This document shows positions 1-8,704 of a DNA stretch of 64,000 nt, piece after piece. The notes under the pieces are model-generated. The model was not told the DNA's origin. It saw only the letters and a program-made list of their open reading frames with translations, and did not search any database. Both the position numbers and the translations under genes were made by a program. The stretch is taken from the NCBI RefSeq assembly GCF_900166625.1, contig NZ_LT800499.1, positions 310,001 to 374,000 on the forward strand, in the 5' to 3' direction. Source of the stretch: Halobacillus massiliensis (GTDB lineage: Bacteria > Bacillota > Bacilli > Bacillales > Halobacillaceae). Positions within the stretch are counted from its first letter, which is position 1. Every line of letters begins with the position of its first letter.

Positions 1-1
1 G

Positions 2-1201
2 AAAGAAGACTTTGAAGAGCTGATTCGTAAAGCCGAAGGGCTTGGAATGGAAGTTATGCTTGATGGGGTATTCAATCACACAGGAAGCAACAGTATCTAC
101 TTCAACCAAAAAGGAGAATATGATTCCCTGGGAGCCTATCAGTCACAAGACTCTCCTTATTATCCGTGGTACCAGTTTCATAGCTTTCCAGATGAATATG
201 AAGCCTGGTGGGGAGTAGGTACACTGCCGACGATTAACAAGGATGAAAAAAGTTTTCAGAATTTTCTCATTCATGACAAAGACAGCGTCCTTAAAACATG
301 GCAGAAATCCGGACTAAACCATTGGCGGCTTGATGTAGCCGATGAATTAACGGATGATATCATCCGTCAGATCTATCAGCAAATTAAGCAGAAGAATTCT
401 TCAAGCGTGCTCCTCGGTGAAGTCTGGGAGGATGCTACTAACAAAATAGGACATGGAAAAAGACGGGAATACTTCCTTGGCGGGGTGCTTGATTCTGTAA
501 TGAACTATCCCCTGCGTGATTTAATGCTAGGTTTTGTACAAGGAGAAGTGGATGCTCTCTATATTCATAGACGTCTGAAGACGTTGCAGGAACATTACCC
601 AAAGGCGAACTTTTTCTCGCTTATGAATATGCTCTCCAGTCATGATGTGGAGAGAGTCCTAACGATGCTTGATAATTTTCTGCCTGAGGAAATGGAAGAG
701 GAAGAGCGCAAAGAAACGATATACGCTCAAGTAAAAGCTCTTAGTCTATGGCTCTATGTTTTCCCAGGAGTTCCTTCTCTTTACTACGGCGATGAAGCGG
801 GAGTAACCGGAGGGAGTGATCCGGATAATCGCAAACCTTACCCGTGGGGAAGAGAAGATGAAGAACTTCTCTCATGGTATAAAACCATAGGGTCCTGGAG
901 AAAGGATCATCAAGCCTTGAGGACGGGAAGCTGGAATGCTTACGCCCCTCATCAGGACATCTATGCATTTGAACGCTCGATTGATAATAATGTAGATTAT
1001 TTCGGAGATGAAGCAGCGAATGAGCATCTGATTTACGTATTTAACCGAAATCTCCACGAATCCATTGAGTTTACCTTGCCTGCACGCAAGGGGAAATGGC
1101 AGCACCTGGAGAATAAAAAGCGGATTTTTAAAGCAAAAGACGACAAACTCACTCTATCGCTTCAACCCTCAGAATCCATGCTTCTGCGTCATATGCATTA
1201 A
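2..1201 (+). CDS. GH13 alpha-amylase family enzyme, neopullulanase/cyclomaltodextrinase type (5' end missing)
   Basis: Hydrolyses alpha-glucans or maltodextrins, probably in the cytoplasm. The reading frame is open from base 2, so the gene starts outside the window. The four GH13 regions are visible: DGVFNH (region I), WRLDVADE with the nucleophile Asp near base 334, LLGEVWED with the acid/base Glu near 421, and LSSHD with the transition-state Asp near 646. The segment YEAWWGVGTLPTIN resembles the substrate loop of the neopullulanase/maltogenic amylase group. The C-terminus is a short beta domain. The N-terminal domain that separates neopullulanase from other subgroups is not visible, so exact specificity is open. 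A hairpin terminator follows the stop at once. Confidence 0.9.
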   Translation, partial: KEDFEELIRKAEGLGMEVMLDGVFNHTGSNSIYFNQKGEYDSLGAYQSQDSPYYPWYQFHSFPDEYEAWWGVGTLPTINKDEKSFQNFLIHDKDSVLKTWQKSGLNHWRLDVADELTDDIIRQIYQQIKQKNSSSVLLGEVWEDATNKIGHGKRREYFLGGVLDSVMNYPLRDLMLGFVQGEVDALYIHRRLKTLQEHYPKANFFSLMNMLSSHDVERVLTMLDNFLPEEMEEEERKETIYAQVKALSLWLYVFPGVPSLYYGDEAGVTGGSDPDNRKPYPWGREDEELLSWYKTIGSWRKDHQALRTGSWNAYAPHQDIYAFERSIDNNVDYFGDEAANEHLIYVFNRNLHESIEFTLPARKGKWQHLENKKRIFKAKDDKLTLSLQPSESMLLRHMH

Positions 1202-1205
1202 TAAT

Positions 1206-1234
1206 AAGGCCAGCCCGTTATGGGCTGGCCTTTT
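1206..1234. terminator. Intrinsic terminator after the GH13 gene
   Basis: An 11-bp perfect stem (AAGGCCAGCCC / GGGCTGGCCTT) with a short loop runs into TTTT on the plus strand. It lies between two convergent genes and could also stop iadA transcripts on the minus strand, although the T-run there is weaker. Confidence 0.85.
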
Positions 1235-1297
1235 GAAGGTTTTAGAGAAAGGAGAAAAACAGTTCTGTTTACATGAATTTAAAGGAGCAAGGCCTTC

Positions 1298-2464
1298 TTA
1301 TTCGAATGTACCTGTAACCATTGGCTTTTTTTGTTGAACCATAATCTGTCCCATCGCGATAACTGTATCAATTTCAAGGGTAGTTTCATCTAATAGCACC
1401 ATATCTGCATCCTTACTTTCCTCAATTTTCCCTTTATTTTGCAGACCTAGAATACGAGCAGGGTTGGAAGTGATCAGCTTTAAGGCATCTGCTATATCAA
1501 TTCCATACTTGATGGTATCGAGAAAGGCTTCGTACAGAGAACTTATTTTTCCAACTTTCAACCCAATTAGTTCTCCTTTCTTATTAAAGTCAGGCAGGCT
1601 GCCCTGGGCATCAGAGGTAAACGTCATCTGCTCGATTGGAACACCGGCATTAAGCATTTCCCGTACAGCACGGCTGCACTTTACTTCCCCGTCCTCTAAA
1701 AATTTAGGAATTGTACTAGTCGTGAAATCTACATATCCTCCTTTCTTAGCAAATTGAATGCCAGCTTCAAAAAGTTCTTTTGTTCGGTTAATATGTGTTG
1801 GATAAAATTGAGTGATCGGTATATCTGTCTCTTCTACAATTCGTTCAATAAGTTTTAAATGGGATGGACTGTCGCCTATATGAATATTGACAATTCCTTT
1901 TTTGCCGGCGAGCATACCGCCAATCCGTGCCTGGGAAGCAATTCTGGCTAACTCCGAAATGCTTGGCTGTGAAGACCTGTGATCCGCAATGGCGATTTCC
2001 CCTGCCCCTATCAACAAGTCAACGAATAGAAGATCGTCTTCTATTTTCCCTGTAAGAGTGCGCACGGGTACCTGGTAGGAGCCTGTATGGGCGTAGCAGG
2101 AGATTCCTTCTTCTTGAAGCATTCTAGCTTTGGCTATCAAATTAGTCATAGTCCGAGTAGTTCCATCAGTGCCTATGACACCAACGATCGTTGTCACGCC
2201 ACTAAGAGTAGCATCAGTAAGTTTAAGTTCAGGGGTACGCGTATGGAATCCTCCTTCTCCACCGCCCCCTGCAATATGGACATGGCCATCAATAAAACCG
2301 GGAACAAGAATTTTTTCGGTTCCATCTAAAACTTCTAAATAATCGCTGGGATTAATGTCTATATGTTCACTGATCCTGGCTATGCGCTGATCAGCAATTA
2401 GAATATCCATTATACCTATATATTCCGGCTTATAAATTTTAACTTTTTTGATGAGCTTTAACAT
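1298..2464 (-). CDS. iadA: Isoaspartyl (beta-aspartyl) dipeptidase
   Basis: Cytoplasmic zinc amidohydrolase that cleaves beta-aspartyl dipeptides formed when proteins age. It has 388 residues, normal for the family. Visible landmarks are the metal site GFIDGHVHIAGGGGE near residues 57-71, the TRTPE and GTDG segments shared with E. coli IadA, HIGDS near 196, PTHINR near 223, TSDAQGS near 279 and the C-terminal GTFE end typical of the family. The ATG start is preceded by GGAG at a spacing of 8. It lies 18 bp behind the permease gene, so the two form an operon read from the sigma-54 promoter at 4009-4025. The likely role is use of isoaspartyl peptides as carbon or nitrogen source. Confidence 0.93.
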   Translation of the reverse strand: MLKLIKKVKIYKPEYIGIMDILIADQRIARISEHIDINPSDYLEVLDGTEKILVPGFIDGHVHIAGGGGEGGFHTRTPELKLTDATLSGVTTIVGVIGTDGTTRTMTNLIAKARMLQEEGISCYAHTGSYQVPVRTLTGKIEDDLLFVDLLIGAGEIAIADHRSSQPSISELARIASQARIGGMLAGKKGIVNIHIGDSPSHLKLIERIVEETDIPITQFYPTHINRTKELFEAGIQFAKKGGYVDFTTSTIPKFLEDGEVKCSRAVREMLNAGVPIEQMTFTSDAQGSLPDFNKKGELIGLKVGKISSLYEAFLDTIKYGIDIADALKLITSNPARILGLQNKGKIEESKDADMVLLDETTLEIDTVIAMGQIMVQQKKPMVTGTFE

Positions 2465-2482
2465 AGAAGTATCTCCTATCTA

Positions 2483-3973
2483 TTAGTTGAAATTAATCAA
2501 AACGGCCGCTATTATAAACAGGCTGGATAAGCCAAATAAGAGCAGCTGAAACTTTATAATAAACTTAAACCACAACCCCCAGTCCAGACGGGCTGCTCCA
2601 AGACTTCCCATTAAAGCAGCGGAGGTAGGTACTATAATATTTGTTAACCCGTCACCCAGCTGGAAGGCAAGGACTGCGACCTGCCGCGTGACACCTGCGA
2701 TATCAGCAAGAGGGGCCATAAGCGGCATCGTTAAGGCTGCCTGGCCAGAACCAGAAACGACGAAGAAATTGAAGATCGATTGAAAGAGGTACATTAACCA
2801 GGCGGAAAGCACTTCCGGCATACCGTTAAATATTTGGCCTGCTGAATGGAGAATAGTATTCAATACAGAAGCTGATGCTGGATCATCCCCGCCAAGAATA
2901 ATAATGATTCCTTTGGCCATTCCTACCACCAGCGCAGCTGGAAGCAAGTCTTTTGCTCCTTGAGCAAACCCTTCAGCGATATCGTTCACTCTCATATTGT
3001 TCAATTTAAAAATAACTCCAATAATACCGGCAACAAGGCCAATGGTAAAAAATTGACTCGCTATTTCCGGAATATAGTAGGCATTCTCGATGACTCCCCA
3101 GATAATCCAGCTTATACCTGCAGCAACGGTCAGAATAACAAGCAAATGTCCCTTTTTAAAATTGACATTGAGATCATTCTGTTCAAAGTCCTTTCGAAAA
3201 TATTCATCTGAGGTATATGAGAGAGAACTGGCAGGGTTCTTTCTCACTTTATTTGCATATCGCCATGTATACCACGTCCCTATTGTTGTAAAAACAATCC
3301 ACATAAGAATGCGAAACGGGGATCCCGACAGTACAGGGACATCTGAAACTCCCTGAGCAATAGCCACACCGAAAGGATTCATCCAAGAGGTTGCAAATCC
3401 AATTTGTGTAGCCACATAAGTAATCATTACCCCCGTTATCGCATCGTAGCCGAGGGCAATAACTAAAGGAATTAGAATCATCGCAAAGGCAATGGCTTCT
3501 TCACCCATCCCAAATACTGCTCCACCAAGTGAGAATAAAAAGAACAGGATGGGTATTATGAGTGCTTCCTTTCCTTTTGTCTTATCAATTACTGATAGAA
3601 TGCCCTCTTCTATGGCTCGCGTTTTCATAATAATACCGAAAGCACCGCCAATTATTATAATAAAAGCGATGACTCCAACAGCAGATCCCCATTTATCACC
3701 ACTGACAAGTCCTTCAAAAACATAGTTAAGAAGGCCTGTTTCTCCTCCACCTTCGAATAAAGTAGTTTTAACGGCTTCACCTTCTTCTGTTGAAAAGCTA
3801 TCGGGGATTAATACGGTTCTCGTTTCCTCCGTACCAGAATTGTTATAGGTTACTTCTTCTGTTTCAAATGTTCCTGCAGGTGCAATATAGGTGAGAATAG
3901 CAGCGAATAATACGACGAAAAATATAATGACGTACGTGTGCGGCATTTCCCAAGCTTTTTTTCTTTTTTGCAA
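2483..3973 (-). CDS. YfcC-family permease (DcuC/arginine-ornithine antiporter superfamily)
   Basis: Integral membrane protein of 496 residues with about 12 hydrophobic segments. The N-terminal pattern TYIAPAGTFE, a long outside loop with acidic residues and the GGAVFGMGEE region are typical of YfcC proteins. Substrates of YfcC proteins are poorly defined; relatives carry dicarboxylates or amino acids. Coupling with iadA suggests uptake of isoaspartyl dipeptides or aspartate-like substrates, which is inference. Translation appears to start at a TTG with a strong GGGGGG ribosome site six bases upstream. The operon promoter is of the sigma-54 type. Confidence 0.85.
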   Translation of the reverse strand: MQKRKKAWEMPHTYVIIFFVVLFAAILTYIAPAGTFETEEVTYNNSGTEETRTVLIPDSFSTEEGEAVKTTLFEGGGETGLLNYVFEGLVSGDKWGSAVGVIAFIIIIGGAFGIIMKTRAIEEGILSVIDKTKGKEALIIPILFFLFSLGGAVFGMGEEAIAFAMILIPLVIALGYDAITGVMITYVATQIGFATSWMNPFGVAIAQGVSDVPVLSGSPFRILMWIVFTTIGTWYTWRYANKVRKNPASSLSYTSDEYFRKDFEQNDLNVNFKKGHLLVILTVAAGISWIIWGVIENAYYIPEIASQFFTIGLVAGIIGVIFKLNNMRVNDIAEGFAQGAKDLLPAALVVGMAKGIIIILGGDDPASASVLNTILHSAGQIFNGMPEVLSAWLMYLFQSIFNFFVVSGSGQAALTMPLMAPLADIAGVTRQVAVLAFQLGDGLTNIIVPTSAALMGSLGAARLDWGLWFKFIIKFQLLLFGLSSLFIIAAVLINFN

Positions 3974-4008
3974 TTTTATCCCCCCATTACTTTTGTTATT
4001 TTTAAATA

Positions 4009-4025
4009 TGCAAATTCCGTGCCAA
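4009..4025 (-). promoter_or_regulatory. Sigma-54 (-24/-12) promoter for yfcC-iadA
   Basis: Read on the minus strand the site is TTGGCACGGAATTTGCA, a full match to the sigma-54 consensus TGGCAC-N5-TTGCA. It sits 36 bp upstream of the permease start. The neighbouring divergent gene encodes a sigma-54 activator and the next gene is rpoN, so the whole switch is local. Confidence 0.93.
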
Positions 4026-4072
4026 CTTTATTTTCTGAAAATTCCAAGGGTAATAGAGGGTATTGTGTTAAA

Positions 4073-4105
4073 TTGGTTATAAAAGGTTCTTACTGTAGTA
4101 ACCAA
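4073..4105. promoter_or_regulatory. Inverted repeat, possible activator binding site
   Basis: TTGGTTA and TAACCAA form a 7-bp inverted repeat with a 19-base spacer. It lies 50-80 bp upstream of the -24 element of the divergent permease promoter and just before the activator gene, where an enhancer or autoregulatory site would be expected. The binding role is inference. Confidence 0.4.
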
Positions 4106-4117
4106 AAGGAGCAAAGT

Positions 4118-6136
4118 ATGAACAAACATTTAACACTTATTACGGGTACCTTGGAAACGAAAGTCGCTCTTCACAGGCAGCTAAAAGATATAATGGGAGA
4201 ATTCATTGAGATTACAAGCTTTGCAGCAGATGAATTTTTACCAGATGTCATTCCTGAAGACTTGATTGTTTATTCTTCAGACCAGATTGAAAAAGAAACT
4301 GGTCATATTGCAGGGGAGGACTGTACTACCCTGACAGCAGAAAGAGCTATAAATTATCAGTATATTGAAGGCTTACTCCACCTTCCTGAAGGAACTAAAG
4401 TTCTATGTGTAAATGATTCACGGCAGATGACCGAGCAGATGATAGATACACTGGAAAAAACAGGATTAAACCATGTTTCCTATTTCCCTTATTACCCGGG
4501 GATAGACAAAGGTTTCAAAAAGGTAAAGGTGGCGGTGACTCCTGGAGAGGTTCCTATTATACCGAAGGGAATAGAACGTATTGTGGATGTCGGTGTACGG
4601 CTGATCGATATTACTACTTTAATGGATATACTGGAACACTTTCATTTAAAGGAGCAGCTGGGAGGTTTGATATCCAGCCGCTATACGGGTAAAATTATTG
4701 AACTTAGTAAAAAAATTGTTCAGATGAACCATAAAACCGAGATTCTAAATGAACATTTAAAACAGGTTGTTGACGGAGTGAATGATGGCATTATGGCAGT
4801 GGATCATAATGGGAAAGTTACTGTCTTTAATCCATTTATGGAGCAATACACGGGTATTTCTTCTGAACAGGCGGAAGGAAAAAATCTCTCACAGCTTTTT
4901 AATCAGCATGATCTTTTACAGTTTCTTTTACAGCCACAGCAAGAGGGCAGGTTTTTTACAGTTAATACTTATAATGTAATGGTGTATCGCTGCCAATGGG
5001 AAGATACAAATAGTATAATTTTTATTTTTAAAAATACAGATGAAACGATCTCAATGGAAAAAGCCGCTCGAAAAGAGCTTACCAGGACAGGATATATCGC
5101 AAAGTATCACTTTTCGGATATAATCGGGAACAGCCCGTTAATTGAACAGACGAAATCGATTGCTAAAAAACTGGCCAAATCAAATCTGCCAGTATTAATT
5201 GAAGGTGAGAGTGGAACAGGGAAAGAATTATTTGCTAGTGCGATCCATAATCATTCTGAAAAAAAACTGGAGCCCTTTCTGGCTGTTAATTTCAGTGCCC
5301 TGCCTGAAGATCTGTTGGAAAGTGAGCTTTTCGGTTATGAAGAGGGGGCATTTACAGGGGCAAAAAAAGGCGGGAAAAAGGGATTGTTCGAGCAAGCGGA
5401 CGGAGGCGCGATTTTTCTTGATGAAATCGGTGATATCAGTTTGAAGCTTCAGGCCCGGCTGCTTAGAGTGATACAGGAGAAAGAAGTAAGAAAAATAGGC
5501 GGCAATAAAAATATTCCTATTGATGTGCGTGTCATTGCAGCAACAAACAAAAATCTTCTGGAATTAATAAAAGAAGGCAAGTTTCGAGAGGATCTCTATC
5601 ATCGCCTAAAGGTACTATACCTTCAAGTCCCTTCACTTAGAAAAAGAAAATCAGATATACCTATTCTTGTCCGGCAATTTCTCATTGAAAATGGAGAAAG
5701 GAAAAAGCAAATAAGTCCGGACTTAATAGATCATTTGCTATCTTACAACTGGTACGGAAATGTTAGAGAGCTCCAAAATACAATTTCCTATCTAATCACC
5801 GTATCCGAAGGTGAGAAGATTTCAAGTGAAGATCTGCCTCAATCGGAGTTTTTTCAGCACGAAAAGGAAAAGGTTAAACAGCCAGGAAAGCTTTACCTGC
5901 AAAAGCATGAAATCGTCTTATCTATTTTATCTGAGCTAAACAATTCATATAAAGGCGCTAGCAGGAAGAAGATAAGCGAGCGGAGTTACCAACTAAAAAG
6001 TCCGCTTTCTGAACAGCAAGTACGAAAGATTATAAAGGAACTTGAAGAACGGGACTATGTAAATGTGAAAAAAGGAAGAGCGGGTACGGAAATTACTCCT
6101 GCAGGGCAAAGTTATTTAAATGAACTTCAGCTGTAA
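4118..6136 (+). CDS. Sigma-54-dependent activator with PAS domain and winged-helix C-terminus
   Basis: Enhancer-binding protein that would activate the sigma-54 promoter of the divergent yfcC-iadA operon. The start is the ATG with AAGGAG upstream, giving 672 residues; longer upstream extensions lack a ribosome site. Domains in order: N-terminal sensory region (about 1-200), a PAS domain (about 213-320), and an AAA+ domain (about 335-570) with Walker A GESGTGKE (363-370), the sigma-54 contact loop GAFTGA (410-415) and Walker B GGAIFLDEIG. The last ~75 residues do not look like the usual Fis-type helix-turn-helix. They look like a winged helix (RKKISERSYQL, EQQVRKIIKELEERDYV, then a GRAGTEIT wing). 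The inducer is unknown; an isoaspartyl compound is possible. Confidence 0.9.
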   Translation: MNKHLTLITGTLETKVALHRQLKDIMGEFIEITSFAADEFLPDVIPEDLIVYSSDQIEKETGHIAGEDCTTLTAERAINYQYIEGLLHLPEGTKVLCVNDSRQMTEQMIDTLEKTGLNHVSYFPYYPGIDKGFKKVKVAVTPGEVPIIPKGIERIVDVGVRLIDITTLMDILEHFHLKEQLGGLISSRYTGKIIELSKKIVQMNHKTEILNEHLKQVVDGVNDGIMAVDHNGKVTVFNPFMEQYTGISSEQAEGKNLSQLFNQHDLLQFLLQPQQEGRFFTVNTYNVMVYRCQWEDTNSIIFIFKNTDETISMEKAARKELTRTGYIAKYHFSDIIGNSPLIEQTKSIAKKLAKSNLPVLIEGESGTGKELFASAIHNHSEKKLEPFLAVNFSALPEDLLESELFGYEEGAFTGAKKGGKKGLFEQADGGAIFLDEIGDISLKLQARLLRVIQEKEVRKIGGNKNIPIDVRVIAATNKNLLELIKEGKFREDLYHRLKVLYLQVPSLRKRKSDIPILVRQFLIENGERKKQISPDLIDHLLSYNWYGNVRELQNTISYLITVSEGEKISSEDLPQSEFFQHEKEKVKQPGKLYLQKHEIVLSILSELNNSYKGASRKKISERSYQLKSPLSEQQVRKIIKELEERDYVNVKKGRAGTEITPAGQSYLNELQL

Positions 6137-6205
6137 GGAGAACTTGAAAATCAGCGTAAAATCAAGGAAAATAAACATAACGACAAAATGGAAAAGAGGA
6201 GCAGC

Positions 6206-7468
6206 ATGAAGCTTGAGTTAAGCCATAATCAGTCGACCCGTTTGAAAATGACGAATGAGCTGCGCCAGGCTATTTCCTTATTACAATATTCTGCTAAGGA
6301 CATGGTTGAATTTATAAGAGATCAGGCTTCAGAGAATCCGCTACTTGAAGTAGAAGAAAGGCAGCCCGCCTCTTATACAGCAAAAGCCGGGGATGTGGAA
6401 GACTTTCCTGATCAGGAACAAGACTGGCGCCAAATGTTAATGGAACAGGTTCAGTTTTTAGAACGCCCCTCTGAAGAAAGAAGAATTCTTCTCTTGCTGA
6501 TTGAAACGCTCGATGAGCATGGTTTTCTCCCATACTCTTTGCATAAAATTGCTGAACTTTTCCAACTTACCGAAGAGCAGGTCCATCAAAGCGTAGAACA
6601 GCTCAAACAGCTGGACCCCGGAGGTTTAGGCTGCAGAAATTTCACAGAATACCTGCTTTTTCAAATTGAAGATGTACATTCTTTAGCTCCCATTATGAAA
6701 AAGCTGGTTAGTGATCACCTGGCAGATGTCGCGGAAGGGAAATATAAATATTTAGCTCAGCAGCTGGAAGTAGACTTAACAGAGGTTGAAGAGGCTGTCT
6801 CGGCCATTAAAGAGCTTCAGCCGCGGCCGCTGCTTCCTTCAGCTTCACGTCCGGAATACATTATTCCTGATTTTTATTTAATTAAATCAGCCAGCGGCTA
6901 TGAGGTTCATATCAATGATGGAATCCTGCCAAAGGTACGTTTTAACTCGTTATACAGTGATTATAAAGATCTCGGTGAAGATTTTATAAAAGAGGCTTAC
7001 AATCAGGCATCCTGGCTTTTAAGGAGTATTGATAGAAGGCAGTTGACAATGAAAATGGTCGCACAAAGCATTGTGGACAAACAGACCAGCTTTTTTGATC
7101 AAGGGGGAGGGCCATTTAAGCCGCTGACGCTTCGGTTAATCGCTGATGAGCTCGATATTCACGAATCAACAGTCAGTCGTACTATTGCTTCTAAATATAT
7201 CGAAACTGAGGCAGGTCCTATACCGCTTACAATGTTTTTCACTTCTCGTCTTTCTAATTCGCAAGGAGAGGATGTTTCTTCTTCACATGTTAAGGACTTA
7301 ATCCTGCAATACATTAAGGCAGAGGACAAGCGGAGACCGTTATCTGATCAGAAAATTAAAGAACAGCTTCACCAGGATCACCATATTCAGGTTTCCCGGC
7401 GAACGGTCGCTAAATACAGGGAGGGCCTTCATATCCTTTCTTCGGTAAAAAGAAAACACCAGGCTTAA
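6206..7468 (+). CDS. rpoN: RNA polymerase sigma-54 factor
   Basis: Alternative sigma factor (SigL in Bacillus) that recognises -24/-12 promoters and needs an AAA+ activator. The chosen ATG has GAGGAG six bases upstream; an in-frame ATG at 6188 has no ribosome site. The 420-residue protein begins with the glutamine-rich activator-interaction region (QSTRLKMTNELRQAISLLQ) and ends with a nearly canonical RpoN box, SRRTVAKYRE (residues 397-406), which contacts the -24 element. The length is normal for Bacillaceae SigL. It follows its cognate activator by 69 bp and probably shares its transcript. Confidence 0.95.
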   Translation: MKLELSHNQSTRLKMTNELRQAISLLQYSAKDMVEFIRDQASENPLLEVEERQPASYTAKAGDVEDFPDQEQDWRQMLMEQVQFLERPSEERRILLLLIETLDEHGFLPYSLHKIAELFQLTEEQVHQSVEQLKQLDPGGLGCRNFTEYLLFQIEDVHSLAPIMKKLVSDHLADVAEGKYKYLAQQLEVDLTEVEEAVSAIKELQPRPLLPSASRPEYIIPDFYLIKSASGYEVHINDGILPKVRFNSLYSDYKDLGEDFIKEAYNQASWLLRSIDRRQLTMKMVAQSIVDKQTSFFDQGGGPFKPLTLRLIADELDIHESTVSRTIASKYIETEAGPIPLTMFFTSRLSNSQGEDVSSSHVKDLILQYIKAEDKRRPLSDQKIKEQLHQDHHIQVSRRTVAKYREGLHILSSVKRKHQA

Positions 7469-7498
7469 AACAACAATGAAACAAAGGAGATAATCAAT

Positions 7499-8398
7499 AT
7501 GAACTCGTATATCCAAGAACAAATCCGCTCTTATCAGGAGAAATACAAGCATACTGGACGGCTGTTAATTAAATGTCCGGATCAGCCAGGAATCGTTTCA
7601 GCTGTTACTCAGTTTCTGCATAAACATGAGGCCAATATTATTGAATCAAATCAGTACACGACAGACCCGCATAACGGCCTGTTTTTTATGAGAATCGAAT
7701 TTGATTCACCTCGGCTTCCTCAAGAAGAAAGTGTTTTGAGAGAGAAGTTTAAAGAAATTGGTGATCAGTTTAATATGACGTGGACACTAAAAGGAGCCTA
7801 TAATATTAAGAAAACGGCAATTTTTGCTTCAAAAGAGCTTCACTGTCTGCGTGAACTTCTTCTCGAATGGCAGAGTGGTGACCTGATTGCCGACATTCAA
7901 ATGGTTGTCAGTAACCATGAAGATGCAAAAGAACTGGTAGAATCCTTTAACCTGCCTTTTTATCACATCCCGGCGAATAAGCATATTCGCAAGCAGGTGG
8001 AAGAACAGCAGCTTCAGCTTTTAAAGGACCATGAAATTGATGTCATCGTGCTTGCGCGCTACATGCAGATCCTGACGCCTGAGTTTGTAGCGGCTCACCC
8101 GTTTAAAATAATCAACATTCACCATTCTTTCCTTCCTGCTTTTATCGGGGCAAACCCTCATAAGCGTGCACATGAAAGAGGAGTAAAGCTGATAGGAGCG
8201 ACGTCTCATTATGTAACGAATGACCTGGATGAAGGGCCGATTATTGAACAGGATATTATGCGCGTTGATCATCGGGACAGTGTAGATGACTTGAAGAAAA
8301 TGGGGCGGTCCATAGAGCGTAGTGTTCTGGCGCGTGGAGTGAAATGGCACTTAGAAGACCGCTTGATCGTTCATGAGAATAAAACTATTGTTTTTTAA
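7499..8398 (+). CDS. purU: Formyltetrahydrofolate deformylase
   Basis: Hydrolyses 10-formyltetrahydrofolate to formate and tetrahydrofolate, supplying formate to purine synthesis and balancing one-carbon pools. Residues 20-90 form an ACT-like domain (LLIKCPDQPGIVSAVTQFL), and residues 95-290 form the formyltransferase fold with the hallmark INIHHSFLPAFIGANPH and the catalytic GATSHYVTNDLDEGPII. The 299-residue length is normal. AAAGGAG precedes the ATG. It stands 30 bp behind rpoN, but the link may be only positional. Confidence 0.95.
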   Translation: MNSYIQEQIRSYQEKYKHTGRLLIKCPDQPGIVSAVTQFLHKHEANIIESNQYTTDPHNGLFFMRIEFDSPRLPQEESVLREKFKEIGDQFNMTWTLKGAYNIKKTAIFASKELHCLRELLLEWQSGDLIADIQMVVSNHEDAKELVESFNLPFYHIPANKHIRKQVEEQQLQLLKDHEIDVIVLARYMQILTPEFVAAHPFKIINIHHSFLPAFIGANPHKRAHERGVKLIGATSHYVTNDLDEGPIIEQDIMRVDHRDSVDDLKKMGRSIERSVLARGVKWHLEDRLIVHENKTIVF

Positions 8399-8426
8399 TA
8401 AAGCTTACTATTGATACGATTAAAAT

Positions 8427-8456
8427 GAGCTTCCGCAAAATCGGAAGTTCTTTTTT
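8427..8456 (+). terminator. Intrinsic terminator after purU
   Basis: A 9-bp stem (GAGCTTCCG / CGGAAGTTC, one G-U pair) with a 6-base loop is followed by six T residues. Confidence 0.8.
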
Positions 8457-8471
8457 GTGTCTTAATAAACG

Positions 8472-8549
8472 AGTGAGATCACTTTAAGTAAAAAAAGAGA
8501 GCTCTCGGAAGGCTTTAGCCTGTGGAAGCTTATTTCAGGCAAACGGAAC
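8472..8549 (+). repeat. Decayed copy of the palindromic repeat family
   Basis: The stretch holds GTGAGATC, then a 24-base match (8507-8530) to the inner arm of the repeat copy at 63222-63390 read in reverse, differing at one base, and then AAACGGAAC like the repeat ends. The rest is eroded. No coding sequence is visible between 8399 and 8704. Confidence 0.6.
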
Positions 8550-8586
8550 TCACTACTGTAATAATTGAAAATCAAAACATACACAA

Positions 8587-8633
8587 AAAGGGCTGTCCTG
8601 GAAAGTCTGTTTAGACTTCAGGACAGCCCTTTA
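8587..8633. terminator. Bidirectional terminator between purU and gbsA
   Basis: A 13-bp stem (AAAGGGCTGTCCT / AGGACAGCCCTTT) encloses a second small hairpin (AAGTCT/AGACTT). A-rich and T-rich flanks on both sides let it act for convergent genes, mainly gbsA on the minus strand. Confidence 0.85.
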
Positions 8634-8704
8634 TTTTATATAAAAAGGGGGAGGCCTTTTATATTAATTGTGGAGTCTGATTAAATCAGCCCTTAAAGGG
8701 AGGA

